Origin: Eubacterium sp.
GTDB lineage: Bacteria > Bacillota > Clostridia > Lachnospirales > Lachnospiraceae
DNA: 40,404 nucleotides
Reading direction: 5' to 3'
Assembly: GCA_021769425.1 (NCBI GenBank)
Contig: JAETSX010000044.1
Span: 1 to 40,404, forward strand
The translations under genes and the position numbers were made by a program. The notes beneath the pieces are model-generated. The model did not search any database. It was not told the origin of the DNA and saw only the letters and a list, made by a program, of their open reading frames with translations. The number at the start of each line of letters is the position of its first letter. Within the stretch, counting starts at the first letter, position 1. Positions 26,306 to 34,186 of this stretch are shown here, piece after piece.

Positions 26306-27322
26306 ATGTCAGTAAGAGTAGCAATCAATGGTTTCGGACGTATCGGCCGTTTGGCATTCAGACAGATGTTTGGTGCAGAAGGGTACGAAGTAGTAGCAAT
26401 CAACGATTTAACAAGCCCTAAAATGTTAGCACACTTGTTGAAGTATGATTCATCTCAGGGAAAATATGCATTGGCAGACAAAGTAACCGCCGGTGAAGAT
26501 TCCATTACTGTAGATGGAAAAGAAATCAAGATCTACGCTTTCCCGGATGCAAATAACTGCCCATGGGGAGAATTAAAGGTAGACGTTGTTCTGGAGTGCT
26601 CCGGGTTCTACACCTCCAAAGAAAAAGCACAGGCTCATATCAATGCAGGCGCACGTAAAGTTGTTATCTCCGCTCCGGCAGGAAATGATCTTCCTACTAT
26701 CGTTTTCAATACCAACCACGAGACATTGAAGGCAGAAGATACCATTATCTCCGCAGCTTCCTGTACAACAAACTGCCTGGCTCCAATGGCTGACGCTTTG
26801 AACAAATATGCAGCTATCCAGTCTGGTATTATGTGCACCATCCATGCTTACACAGGCGATCAGATGACATTAGACGGACCTCAGAGAAAAGGCGATCTGA
26901 GAAGATCCCGTGCAGCAGCAGTGAATATTGTTCCCAACAGCACAGGCGCTGCTAAGGCAATCGGCCTTGTTATTCCGGAATTGAATGGCAAATTAATCGG
27001 TTCTGCACAGCGCGTTCCGACCCCGACAGGTTCCACCACCATCTTAACAGCAGTTGTTAAGGGCAATGATGTAACGGTAGACGGCATCAATGCAGCTATG
27101 AAAGCAGCAGCAAATGAATCTTTCGGATATAACGAAGATGAAATCGTATCCAGCGATATCGTAGGAATGAGATTTGGTTCTTTATTTGACGCTACACAGA
27201 CCATGGTTTCCAAGGTTTCTGATGACTTATTTGAAGTACAGGTTGTTTCCTGGTATGACAACGAGAACAGCTACACAAGCCAGATGGTTCGTACAATCAA
27301 ATATTTCAGTGAATTAGCATAA
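26306..27322 (+). CDS. gap: Type I glyceraldehyde-3-phosphate dehydrogenase
   Basis: The 338-residue enzyme oxidises glyceraldehyde-3-phosphate to 1,3-bisphosphoglycerate with NAD and phosphate in glycolysis. The Rossmann start [18 protein letters not shown] and the active-site [13 protein letters not shown] (catalytic Cys) are intact, and the end [20 protein letters not shown] is typical. The start follows TTAGGAGG. Codon use is biased towards the pattern of highly expressed genes. It has its own promoter and a strong terminator before pgk, so it can be transcribed apart from pgk-tpiA. Confidence 0.98.
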   Translation: MSVRVAINGFGRIGRLAFRQMFGAEGYEVVAINDLTSPKMLAHLLKYDSSQGKYALADKVTAGEDSITVDGKEIKIYAFPDANNCPWGELKVDVVLECSGFYTSKEKAQAHINAGARKVVISAPAGNDLPTIVFNTNHETLKAEDTIISAASCTTNCLAPMADALNKYAAIQSGIMCTIHAYTGDQMTLDGPQRKGDLRRSRAAAVNIVPNSTGAAKAIGLVIPELNGKLIGSAQRVPTPTGSTTILTAVVKGNDVTVDGINAAMKAAANESFGYNEDEIVSSDIVGMRFGSLFDATQTMVSKVSDDLFEVQVVSWYDNENSYTSQMVRTIKYFSELA

Positions 27323-27391
27323 TAATTGGCAATTACACTGCACGGCAGACTGCTTTTTGAAGCGATAGGCTGCCAGAGTGCAGATACAGAA

Positions 27392-27419
27392 CGGTTCAGG
27401 AATCAGTGTTTCTGAACCG
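27392..27419 (+). terminator. Hairpin between gap and the main terminator
   Basis: CGGTTCAG at 27392-27399 pairs with CTGAACCG at 27412-27419 around a 12-nt loop. It has no T-tract and probably protects the gap mRNA 3' end or assists the terminator that follows. Confidence 0.5.
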
Positions 27420-27431
27420 CTCCTAAGACTC

Positions 27432-27468
27432 AAAAAGGGTCCGGTCTTTTAAGGACCGGACCCTTTTT
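27432..27468 (+). terminator. Strong intrinsic terminator after gap
   Basis: AAAAAGGGTCCGGTC at 27432-27446 and GACCGGACCCTTTTT at 27454-27468 form a perfect 15-bp stem with a 7-nt loop. The right arm ends in five T. Confidence 0.92.
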
Positions 27469-27530
27469 GGCGCAGGCGGGAGTTTCACAGGTAAGACTCT
27501 ATTTTAGAATGAAACAGGAGGAAATGTATT

Positions 27531-28739
27531 ATGTCTTTGAATAAAGTTTCAGTAGATGACATCAATGTAAAGGGCAAACGCGTGCTTTGCAGATGCGATT
27601 TTAACGTGCCTTTGAAAGAGGGGAAAATCACAGACGAGAATCGTCTGGTGGCTGCTCTTCCCACTATCAAGAAATTAATTGCAGACGGCGGAAAAGTTAT
27701 TCTCTGCTCTCATCTGGGCAAACCTAAGGGAGAACCCAAGCCGGAATTATCCCTGGCTCCGGTAGCGGCAAGACTTACCGAACTGCTGGGACAGGAAGTG
27801 AAATTTGCCGCTGATCCGGAAGTAGTAGGCCCCAATGCCAAGGCAGCCGTAGAGGCTATGAAGGACGGAGAAGTAATCTTACTGGAAAATACCCGTTACC
27901 GTGCGGAAGAGACCAAGAACGGAGAGGCATTCTCCAAGGATCTTGCTTCCCTCTGCGATGTGTTTGTAAATGACGCATTCGGAACTGCTCACAGGGCACA
28001 TTGCTCTAACGTAGGCGTTTCTGAATTAGTGGATACTGCAGCAGTTGGATATCTGATGCAGAAAGAAATTGATTTCCTTGGAAATGCAGTGGAGAATCCG
28101 GTAAGGCCTTTCGTTGCAATTTTAGGCGGCGCAAAAGTGGCAGATAAGCTGAACGTTATCTCCAACCTTCTGGAGAAATGCGATACTTTGATCATCGGCG
28201 GCGGCATGGCTTATACTTTCTTAAAGGCACAGGGCTATGAAATCGGGAAATCTCTGGTAGACGATACCAAAGTGGATTACTGTAAAGAAATGATTGCAAA
28301 GGCAGAGAAGCTTGGCAAGAAATTGCTGCTTCCGGTAGATTCTGCAACCATTACCGAGTTCCCAAATCCCATTGACGCTCCGGTAGATGTTATTATGTAT
28401 GATGCAAAAGATATGCCTGCAGACCGGGAAGGATGCGATATCGGACCTAAGACTGCAGAAATGTTTGCAGACGCAGTGAAATCTGCAAAGACGGTTGTGT
28501 GGAACGGGCCGATGGGCGTATTTGAGAACCCAACTCTTGCAAAAGGAACCATTGCAGTGGCAAAAGCCCTGGCAGAAACCGATGCAACTACCATTATCGG
28601 CGGCGGCGATTCTGCAGCGGCAGTAAATCAGTTGGGATTCGGCGATAAGATGAGCCATATTTCCACCGGCGGCGGAGCTTCCCTGGAATTTTTGGAAGGC
28701 AAAGAGCTTCCCGGCGTGGCGGCAGCAACCAACAAATAG
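27531..28739 (+). CDS. pgk: Phosphoglycerate kinase
   Basis: The 402-residue kinase transfers phosphate from 1,3-bisphosphoglycerate to ADP. The N-terminal substrate motif [20 protein letters not shown], the basic-patch Arg in [11 protein letters not shown] and [10 protein letters not shown], and the nucleotide-side [13 protein letters not shown] and [18 protein letters not shown] are all present. Length matches bacterial Pgk. The start follows ACAGGAGG. It is separated from gap by a terminator and from tpiA by 66 nt; no clear promoter is seen in the short gap after the terminator, so it may depend on read-through or an undetected one. Confidence 0.98.
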   Translation: MSLNKVSVDDINVKGKRVLCRCDFNVPLKEGKITDENRLVAALPTIKKLIADGGKVILCSHLGKPKGEPKPELSLAPVAARLTELLGQEVKFAADPEVVGPNAKAAVEAMKDGEVILLENTRYRAEETKNGEAFSKDLASLCDVFVNDAFGTAHRAHCSNVGVSELVDTAAVGYLMQKEIDFLGNAVENPVRPFVAILGGAKVADKLNVISNLLEKCDTLIIGGGMAYTFLKAQGYEIGKSLVDDTKVDYCKEMIAKAEKLGKKLLLPVDSATITEFPNPIDAPVDVIMYDAKDMPADREGCDIGPKTAEMFADAVKSAKTVVWNGPMGVFENPTLAKGTIAVAKALAETDATTIIGGGDSAAAVNQLGFGDKMSHISTGGGASLEFLEGKELPGVAAATNK

Positions 28740-28805
28740 AATTGCAGCCTGCCAATAGAAATTCAGACGGGCTTTGTAAAAATAAAATCAGAAGAGGATA
28801 AGATT

Positions 28806-29558
28806 ATGGCAAGAAAGAAAATTATTGCAGGCAACTGGAAAATGAACAAAACTCCAAGCGAAGCAGTTGCTCTGGTAAATGAACTGAAACCGTTGGTGGC
28901 AAATGAAGATGTGGACGTAGTATTCTGCGTGCCTGCCATCGACATTATTCCTGCAATGGAAGCTGCTAAAGGCTCCAACATCAACATCGGCGCAGAAAAT
29001 ATGTATTTTGAGGAGAGCGGCGCATATACCGGAGAAATCGCTCCTAATATGTTGACGGACGCAGGGGTGAAATACGTTGTCATCGGCCATTCTGAGAGAA
29101 GAGAATACTTTGCAGAGACAGATGAGACTGTCAATAAGAAAGTGCTGAAAGCATTTGAGCATGGCATTACTCCGATTATCTGCTGCGGAGAATCTCTGAC
29201 CCAGAGGAAGCAGGGCATTTACATTGATTGGATTCGTATGCAGATTAAGATTGCATTCCAGAATGTAACGGCGGATCAGGCAAAGGGAGCAGTGATTGCT
29301 TATGAGCCGATTTGGGCAATCGGAACCGGCGAGACTGCGACTTCCGACCAGGCGGAAGAGGTTTGCGCAGCAATCCGTGCATGCATCAAAGAAGTATATG
29401 ACGAGGCAACTGCAGAGGCAATCCGCATCCAGTACGGCGGATCTGTAAATGCAGGAAATGCAGCAGAATTGTTCTCCAAACCGGATATCGACGGCGGACT
29501 GGTTGGCGGAGCTTCTCTGAAAGCAGACTTCGGCAAGATTGTCTGCTACAATAAATAA
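28806..29558 (+). CDS. tpiA: Triosephosphate isomerase
   Basis: The 250-residue TIM barrel interconverts dihydroxyacetone phosphate and glyceraldehyde-3-phosphate. The active-site parts are GNWKMNK (Asn, Lys) at the start, [10 protein letters not shown] (His), [14 protein letters not shown] (catalytic Glu and loop 6) and [10 protein letters not shown]. The start follows AGAAGAGGA. It ends the glycolytic block and is followed by a terminator after 32 nt. Confidence 0.98.
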   Translation: MARKKIIAGNWKMNKTPSEAVALVNELKPLVANEDVDVVFCVPAIDIIPAMEAAKGSNINIGAENMYFEESGAYTGEIAPNMLTDAGVKYVVIGHSERREYFAETDETVNKKVLKAFEHGITPIICCGESLTQRKQGIYIDWIRMQIKIAFQNVTADQAKGAVIAYEPIWAIGTGETATSDQAEEVCAAIRACIKEVYDEATAEAIRIQYGGSVNAGNAAELFSKPDIDGGLVGGASLKADFGKIVCYNK

Positions 29559-29589
29559 GACAGGTTATCACCGATAAGGGAAACATATA

Positions 29590-29634
29590 AACTCACTTCA
29601 GGATATGGGGGACCATAGCTGAAGTGAGTTTTTT
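29590..29634 (+). terminator. Intrinsic terminator after tpiA
   Basis: AACTCACTTCAG at 29590-29601 pairs with CTGAAGTGAGTT at 29619-29630, followed by TTTT. An inner ATGG/CCAT pair extends the stem. It marks the left border of the AT-rich cassette. Confidence 0.9.
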
Positions 29635-29668
29635 CAACAGGAAAAATGGGATTTGGTTTTATATTTAC

Positions 29669-29697
29669 TTGTTTTCCTTAAATAGTTGATGTAAAAT
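29669..29697 (+). promoter_or_regulatory. Promoter of the AT-rich cassette
   Basis: TTGTTT at 29669-29674 and TAAAAT at 29692-29697 are separated by 17 nt. The start site would lie about 80 nt before the palindrome at 29786. Confidence 0.5.
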
Positions 29698-29785
29698 ATA
29701 AAAAAGGGATGTAGAAAAAATGAGGGTATGAGTCGCAGGATATGAACAGAACAAATTTTATTAGAGATTATCAGAAAATTATGTA

Positions 29786-29822
29786 GCATTTAGAAAATGA
29801 AAATTTTTCATTTTCTAAATGC
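29786..29822. promoter_or_regulatory. 37-bp perfect palindrome before the GHKL gene
   Basis: GCATTTAGAAAATGAAAA at 29786-29803 is the exact inverse of 29805-29822 around a single T. It ends 24 nt before the start codon. It could be an operator for a dimeric regulator or an RNA hairpin controlling translation of a gene that has a GTG start and weak ribosome site. Confidence 0.75.
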
Positions 29823-29846
29823 GTCATACATGAGAGCAGACTGACT

Positions 29847-30974
29847 GTGCGTATTCCTGTAAGTTTTTCTGTTTCTGAACAACCGGATGAGACAATTGAG
29901 TTGTTAAGGGAATTATATACATTTGGAAAATGTGAAAATGTGGAAGAAATACTTTTTGATTATTCTGAATGTGAATTTTTAGGACTTTCAGCAAGTACAA
30001 TTATGGATATAATTCTTATAATTATTGTCGAATATAGGAAAAAGACAAAAAAATTAAAGTTATTTGGGCGATTTCCTAAAAATCAAATGGTAAAAGATAT
30101 ATTGTTAGAAAGTGGTTTGTTACACCATTTGAATTTTGGGCATAAAATAGAATACGATAAGCATAATGTTGAAAAGTTTGATGTAGTGTCTGGTGAAGTT
30201 GGTGGGGATGATAAACTGTCAGGGACAATTGCAACAGAATTGACAGATTATTTTAATAGATGTTTGTTACACCAGGGAATGAAATTGAATAATGATGGTA
30301 TATTGTTTTTGGTAACTTTGTTGGGAGAGGTGATTGATAATTGTGAGATTCATGGTGGAGAACAGGCAACGTGGTATACCCAGGGGCATTATGAGGATAA
30401 TATCATTAAAAATTATGGGGAAATGCAATTGCTTTTTTTGAATTTGGGTAAGACTATTTATGAAGGGCTGGAATATGATTCTAGTAAGGAAACAAAAGAA
30501 AGGCTGGAATATTTTTATGAGAGGCATGATAAGTTCTTATCCCCTAATTGGAATAAAGAAATGATATTCACTGTTTTTGCTTTACAAGAGGGAATCAGCC
30601 GCTTGAGAGATAAAAACGTTGAGGGATATGAAACAAGAGGAACAGGAACAGTCAGTTTAATAGAAAACCTTAGTTTAATCGGTAAGTGCGACGATGGGCA
30701 AGTGCCTGAGATGACAATAATATCAGGAAGGACATACATTAAATTTGACGGCCGATATGAAATGAAGGAAAAAAGTTTTGAAAATGATCCGGCTTTTGGA
30801 AGTGGAAAGAAAAAAATCATCGCTTTTAACAAGGAAAATGACATTTATAAACCGCCGGATAGTAAAAATGTCTATAAATTAGAAGAAAATTTTCCGGGGA
30901 CGGTAATTTCATTGAGATTTTATCTGGATAAACGATATATTCAGAAAGAAAAAGGAGAAAGAAAGCATGAATAA
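29847..30974 (+). CDS. GHKL-type ATPase with STAS-like N-terminus
   Basis: The 375-residue protein has two parts. The first 110 or so residues (ILFDYSECEFLGLSASTIM, then KLKLFGRF) follow the strand-helix pattern of STAS/anti-sigma-antagonist domains. The second has GHKL ATPase traits: an N-box LLGEVIDNCEIHGG near residue 158, LLFLNLGKTIYEGL where the DxGxG loop should be, and ETRGTGTVSLIENLS as the lid near 264. It starts at GTG 29847, without a good ribosome site and with no upstream ATG in frame. It overlaps the next gene by 8 nt. Base composition is far more AT-rich than the flanks. Function unknown; a regulatory or defence switch with the STAS-like neighbour is inferred. Confidence 0.7.
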   Translation: MRIPVSFSVSEQPDETIELLRELYTFGKCENVEEILFDYSECEFLGLSASTIMDIILIIIVEYRKKTKKLKLFGRFPKNQMVKDILLESGLLHHLNFGHKIEYDKHNVEKFDVVSGEVGGDDKLSGTIATELTDYFNRCLLHQGMKLNNDGILFLVTLLGEVIDNCEIHGGEQATWYTQGHYEDNIIKNYGEMQLLFLNLGKTIYEGLEYDSSKETKERLEYFYERHDKFLSPNWNKEMIFTVFALQEGISRLRDKNVEGYETRGTGTVSLIENLSLIGKCDDGQVPEMTIISGRTYIKFDGRYEMKEKSFENDPAFGSGKKKIIAFNKENDIYKPPDSKNVYKLEENFPGTVISLRFYLDKRYIQKEKGERKHE

Positions 30975-31287
30975 CGTAAATATTGAGAGATATAAGGAAA
31001 AAGGGGCGCGGATATTTACAGACAGGGATACGGGAGTTTTGGCAAGAAAAGAACTGGAGCTTGATAAATTAGAGAAACATGGTCAGATAACGGTATTTTT
31101 ACCGCAAGATACCTGGGGAGTAAACCCGTCTTTTTTTGGAGGAATGTTTGAAACAAGTATCAGAACCATGGGGGATGGATTCCGTCAGAAGTACTTTTTT
31201 AAATATTCTGATGGAACTGATTTGAATGATACTCTGAAAAAAAATATAGAAAATGATTTTGATTATGTGATGCGGGGGTTAAATTGA
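30967..31287 (+). CDS. STAS-like DUF4325 protein
   Basis: The 106-residue protein resembles the DUF4325 STAS-like family in ARIFTDRDTGVLARKELELD, NPSFFGGMFETSIRTMGDGF and the following FRQKYFF; family members usually show SSFFLGLFG at that place. ATG 30967 has AAAGGAGA at good distance and overlaps the GHKL gene by 8 nt, so both are likely made in fixed ratio. STAS-like proteins are typical partners of RsbW-like ATPases, which supports a functional pair. The biochemical role of DUF4325 is not established. Confidence 0.72.
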   Translation: MNNVNIERYKEKGARIFTDRDTGVLARKELELDKLEKHGQITVFLPQDTWGVNPSFFGGMFETSIRTMGDGFRQKYFFKYSDGTDLNDTLKKNIENDFDYVMRGLN

Positions 31288-31311
31288 TTTGATAGAGGGG
31301 AAATACAGGCG

Positions 31312-31824
31312 ATGTGGAGCATAGTGGGAAGCGTATCAAATGCGGTAGCTGCAATTTGTGCAGTGGCAGCTATTTGGGTTACTGTACGGAATTTTAAGAT
31401 TGATAAAGAAGAACAGAAAAATGAAAAATTAAGCATCAAATTAAGTGAATTATATAAGCAGACCGTGATAGATTCTATGCTGAAGACAGAAGAAGAGAAA
31501 ATAAGATATATCAATGATAAATTATATAAAATGTCGTCTGAGTTTAATAAGGATATTATGGAAGAACTTTCTGGTTATATGATATCTGGTACTCATGAGT
31601 GTTTGTTAGAAACTGAAATAGTAAAACTTTTTAGTCAGGAACTTTATGAGAAAATCAAGAAGAATACGGAACGCATTTTTGATGAGTATGGAAAAATAAT
31701 AAACAAATCCATGCAGTCTGGATATGTTTCGAGTTATTTCGAAGATCCAATTCGTAAGGAGTGGACAAAGCTAAAGAATACGATCTATCAATGTTATATT
31801 GAGGAAAATTTTTCTGAAATTTGA
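31312..31824 (+). CDS. Membrane-anchored protein of unknown function
   Basis: The 170-residue protein starts with one membrane segment (VSNAVAAICAVAAIWVTV) followed by a charged, helix-rich cytoplasmic part with coiled-coil character (KIDKEEQKNEKLSIKLSELY). I do not recognise a family. ATG 31312 follows GAGGGGAAATA. It is the third gene of the AT-rich cassette, 24 nt after the DUF4325 gene, and probably works with it: a sensor, an anchor or a membrane effector are all possible. Confidence 0.7.
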   Translation: MWSIVGSVSNAVAAICAVAAIWVTVRNFKIDKEEQKNEKLSIKLSELYKQTVIDSMLKTEEEKIRYINDKLYKMSSEFNKDIMEELSGYMISGTHECLLETEIVKLFSQELYEKIKKNTERIFDEYGKIINKSMQSGYVSSYFEDPIRKEWTKLKNTIYQCYIEENFSEI

Positions 31825-31837
31825 TTTAAGGATATTT

Positions 31838-31864
31838 TATTACTCCGGCGGTTAAATATTGCAG
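31838..31864. repeat. Family B end at the right border of the AT-rich cassette
   Basis: TATTACTCCGGCGGTTAAAT and seven further bases match the left arm of copy B2. No right arm follows; the LacI gene ends 5 nt away. Confidence 0.75.
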
Positions 31865-31868
31865 AATT

Positions 31869-32864
31869 TTACGTAGGATAAATTTTCATCTGCAAGGCGG
31901 AAGAATGAGTTGTAGCGAGGGTTACAACGATTGATGAGGGTCTGCCCCGCTTTATCGGCAATTGTGCGGTACGTTTTGCCATAATCTCTGGGTCCTGGTG
32001 CACGGAGGAAAGGGCAGGATAACACTGCCGGCACACAGAAGTGTCATCAAATCCAATCACCTTCACCTGTCCCGGAACGTCAAGACCATTCTGTTTTAAT
32101 GCCTGCAGCGCGCCGCTGGCCCGCAAATCACTGGAAGCAAAAATTCCGTCAAAATCTATTTTCTTTTTCAAAGCATAACAAACCAAATCCCGTGACCGCT
32201 CATAGGGACGATCCGGACTTTCAATATCCGGGATAAGCTCCGGGCTGACAGGAAGGCCGTATTCCTTTAAAGCGTCCTGATAGCCTTTTCGGCGAGATTC
32301 AATTACGGAAGCCTGTTGAGTCCTGCCCAGAAACAGGATTCTGTTGCAACCCTTTTGAATCAGCAGTTCCGTTGCCATGTAACCGCCGATATAATTATCG
32401 GATTCCAGGCAGAGAAATTGGCCCTGCGTTTGGGGAATCCGGTCGATAAACAGGACCGGAAAAGCTGCGGAACCAGCCAGGGAAACCAGCTTGGGAGAAC
32501 CTAAAAAGGAGATGACGGCAGATGCTTTCAGGGAGGTCAGTCCCTCAAAGCAAAACTGCTCCCGGGATGGATCCTCATTGGTGCTGCTGATAAAGCAGTG
32601 AGCGCCCTTTTCATATAATTCCTGCTCTAAGCATCGCACAGTTTCTGCAAACCATTCGTTGGTCAGATCAGGCACAAGGATGCCGATTCTCAGAGTGTCT
32701 GAATGGCCGGTGGAATAATTTAATTCCTCTGCAATGGACAGGATCCGCTGCCGGGTCTGTTCCGAATATCCCCCCTGCCGGTTCAGGACACGGGATACGG
32801 TGGCTGTGGAACATCCGCTTTTTGCGGCAATGTCTTTCATGGAAATATCTTTGTGCGGCTTCAT
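31869..32864 (-). CDS. LacI family transcriptional regulator
   Basis: The 331-residue repressor has the LacI helix-turn-helix and hinge at its start (SMKDIAAKSGCSTATVSRVL) and a periplasmic-binding-like sensor domain (RIGILVPDLTNEWFAETVRC, FASSDLRASGAL, VKVIGFDDTSVCRQCYPALS). It is divergent from two Gfo/Idh oxidoreductases and a nitrilase, and two near-identical operator-like sites flank the promoter between them, so it most likely controls that operon in response to a sugar or polyol. ATG 32864 follows GAAAGGAG; an upstream ATG lies inside that site. The last 30 residues after EIMAKRTAQL fit the family poorly, next to a repeat end. Confidence 0.9.
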   Translation of the reverse strand: MKPHKDISMKDIAAKSGCSTATVSRVLNRQGGYSEQTRQRILSIAEELNYSTGHSDTLRIGILVPDLTNEWFAETVRCLEQELYEKGAHCFISSTNEDPSREQFCFEGLTSLKASAVISFLGSPKLVSLAGSAAFPVLFIDRIPQTQGQFLCLESDNYIGGYMATELLIQKGCNRILFLGRTQQASVIESRRKGYQDALKEYGLPVSPELIPDIESPDRPYERSRDLVCYALKKKIDFDGIFASSDLRASGALQALKQNGLDVPGQVKVIGFDDTSVCRQCYPALSSVHQDPEIMAKRTAQLPIKRGRPSSIVVTLATTHSSALQMKIYPT

Positions 32865-32976
32865 AAGGCTCCTTTCTCTCATAGGGCATAAGGAACTGTC
32901 TCTGGGCTTTTGAACCTATGATTAATCTTTAATTTGAACTTATTATACAGAATAATCTTTAAAATGTAAAGTGTAA

Positions 32977-32992
32977 TACGTAATATTACGTA
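32977..32992. promoter_or_regulatory. Operator O1 for the LacI-family regulator
   Basis: TACGTAATATTACGTA is a perfect 16-bp palindrome lying 30 bp upstream of the -35 box of the oxidoreductase promoter. Confidence 0.7.
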
Positions 32993-33021
32993 ATAAAATA
33001 GAAAAATTACATATGTTTTCA

Positions 33022-33049
33022 TTGACATCCCGGAAGAAACGGATATAAT
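33022..33049 (+). promoter_or_regulatory. Consensus promoter of the oxidoreductase operon
   Basis: TTGACA at 33022-33027 and TATAAT at 33044-33049 are perfect boxes with 16-nt spacing. Confidence 0.9.
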
Positions 33050-33080
33050 ATAAGAAAGAAACAGATAACGAAAGGATATT

Positions 33081-33094
33081 GAGTAATATTACGC
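33081..33094. promoter_or_regulatory. Operator O2 for the LacI-family regulator
   Basis: GAGTAATATTACGC repeats the palindromic centre GTAATATTAC of O1 about 103 bp away, between the start site and the ribosome site. The pair suggests looping or a roadblock. Confidence 0.65.
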
Positions 33095-33113
33095 AGTCGG
33101 GAGGAACGAAAGG

Positions 33114-34133
33114 ATGATTACAGCGGCATATGTGGGATTTGGAGTTAGCGTACGGGAATATCACATTCCTTATGTGGAAAATGATGAACGGATCAGAGTG
33201 AAATATGTGTTCCGTCGGGAAGAGGATATTCCGCAGAACGCGGCATATGAGCCCTTTTATCCGGAGATAACATTTACAACAGATTTTCAGCAGATTTTAC
33301 AGGATGATAAGGTGAATCTGGTGGTGGTAAGCGCGCCGGATGAATTTCATGTGCCTTATGCGAAACAGATATTGGAAGCGGGCAAACATGCTCTGATTGA
33401 AAAGCCATTTTCAAAGACGGCAAAAGAAGCTGAGGAAGTGTTTGCTCTGGCAAAAGAAAAGGGACTGATTTGCATGCCCAACCAGAACCGGCGGTTTGAT
33501 GCTGATTTTCTTGCGCTGAAAGAAGTGTTGGAGAGCGGAAAAATCGGACAGCTTGTACGCCTGGAAAGCCATTACGATTATTTTAAAGAAAATGGCTGGT
33601 ACGACCATCTGGGAACCCTCTATAATCTAGGAGTGCATACGATTGATCAGATTATCAGCCTGCTGGGTATGCCGGAGGATACCCATTTTGACGTGAGAAG
33701 CATCCATCATCCCGGGGCCGGCGACGATTATTATGATTTGGAATTTTATTATGGCAATGCCAAGGCTTCCGTAAATACAAGCATGTGCGTATTGCTGGAC
33801 TATCCCCGTTTTACCATGCATGGAACCAAAGGGAGCTTCACTCTGCCGCCGGTCATTCATAATTCCGGGAAGAAAAAGGAAGTGGGCCGCCATGTGATCA
33901 GCAGGGAACCGGCTCCCGAAGAGCGGTGGGGAACCCTCTGCTATAAAAATGAAGCCGGAGAAACCGTTACCGAAAAGGTTCCGGTAGGCTGCGCCCGGTA
34001 TGAGAAAATTTACGAAAATCTCATTGGCGCAATCGAACATGGCCAAGAGAAATGCGTCAGGGATGAAGAAGTGATAAAGGCGCTTGAGATTTTGGAAGAA
34101 GCGACAGAGATTGCAAAATCCCATAAGCGGTAA
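33114..34133 (+). CDS. Gfo/Idh/MocA family oxidoreductase (first)
   Basis: The 339-residue NAD(P)-dependent sugar/polyol dehydrogenase has the Rossmann start ITAAYVGFGVSVREYHIPYV, the EKPFSKTAKEAEE cofactor and catalytic Lys motif, and DHLGTLYNLGVHTIDQII in the substrate domain (the family's GG/N-x-GVHxID region). It resembles YdgJ/scyllo-inositol-dehydrogenase-like members. It is the first gene of the LacI-controlled operon, with the ribosome site GGGAGG. Likely substrates are inositol-type polyols or aldoses; the exact one is not readable. Confidence 0.92.
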   Translation: MITAAYVGFGVSVREYHIPYVENDERIRVKYVFRREEDIPQNAAYEPFYPEITFTTDFQQILQDDKVNLVVVSAPDEFHVPYAKQILEAGKHALIEKPFSKTAKEAEEVFALAKEKGLICMPNQNRRFDADFLALKEVLESGKIGQLVRLESHYDYFKENGWYDHLGTLYNLGVHTIDQIISLLGMPEDTHFDVRSIHHPGAGDDYYDLEFYYGNAKASVNTSMCVLLDYPRFTMHGTKGSFTLPPVIHNSGKKKEVGRHVISREPAPEERWGTLCYKNEAGETVTEKVPVGCARYEKIYENLIGAIEHGQEKCVRDEEVIKALEILEEATEIAKSHKR

Positions 34134-34186
34134 ATAGAGCGTTGGATGGGCCTTTACCGCCTGCCGGGAAAAGGAGAAACAGAATC

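Noticed and set aside
31869-32034. Frameshift in the LacI gene tail
   Set aside because: The other frame (ending NLSYVKFCNI) fits the family no better than the reported one; the tail is atypical but a frameshift cannot be shown.
34142-34186. Upstream ATG for the second Gfo/Idh protein
   Set aside because: The residues before 34187 resemble no Rossmann start and the ribosome site points to GTG 34187.
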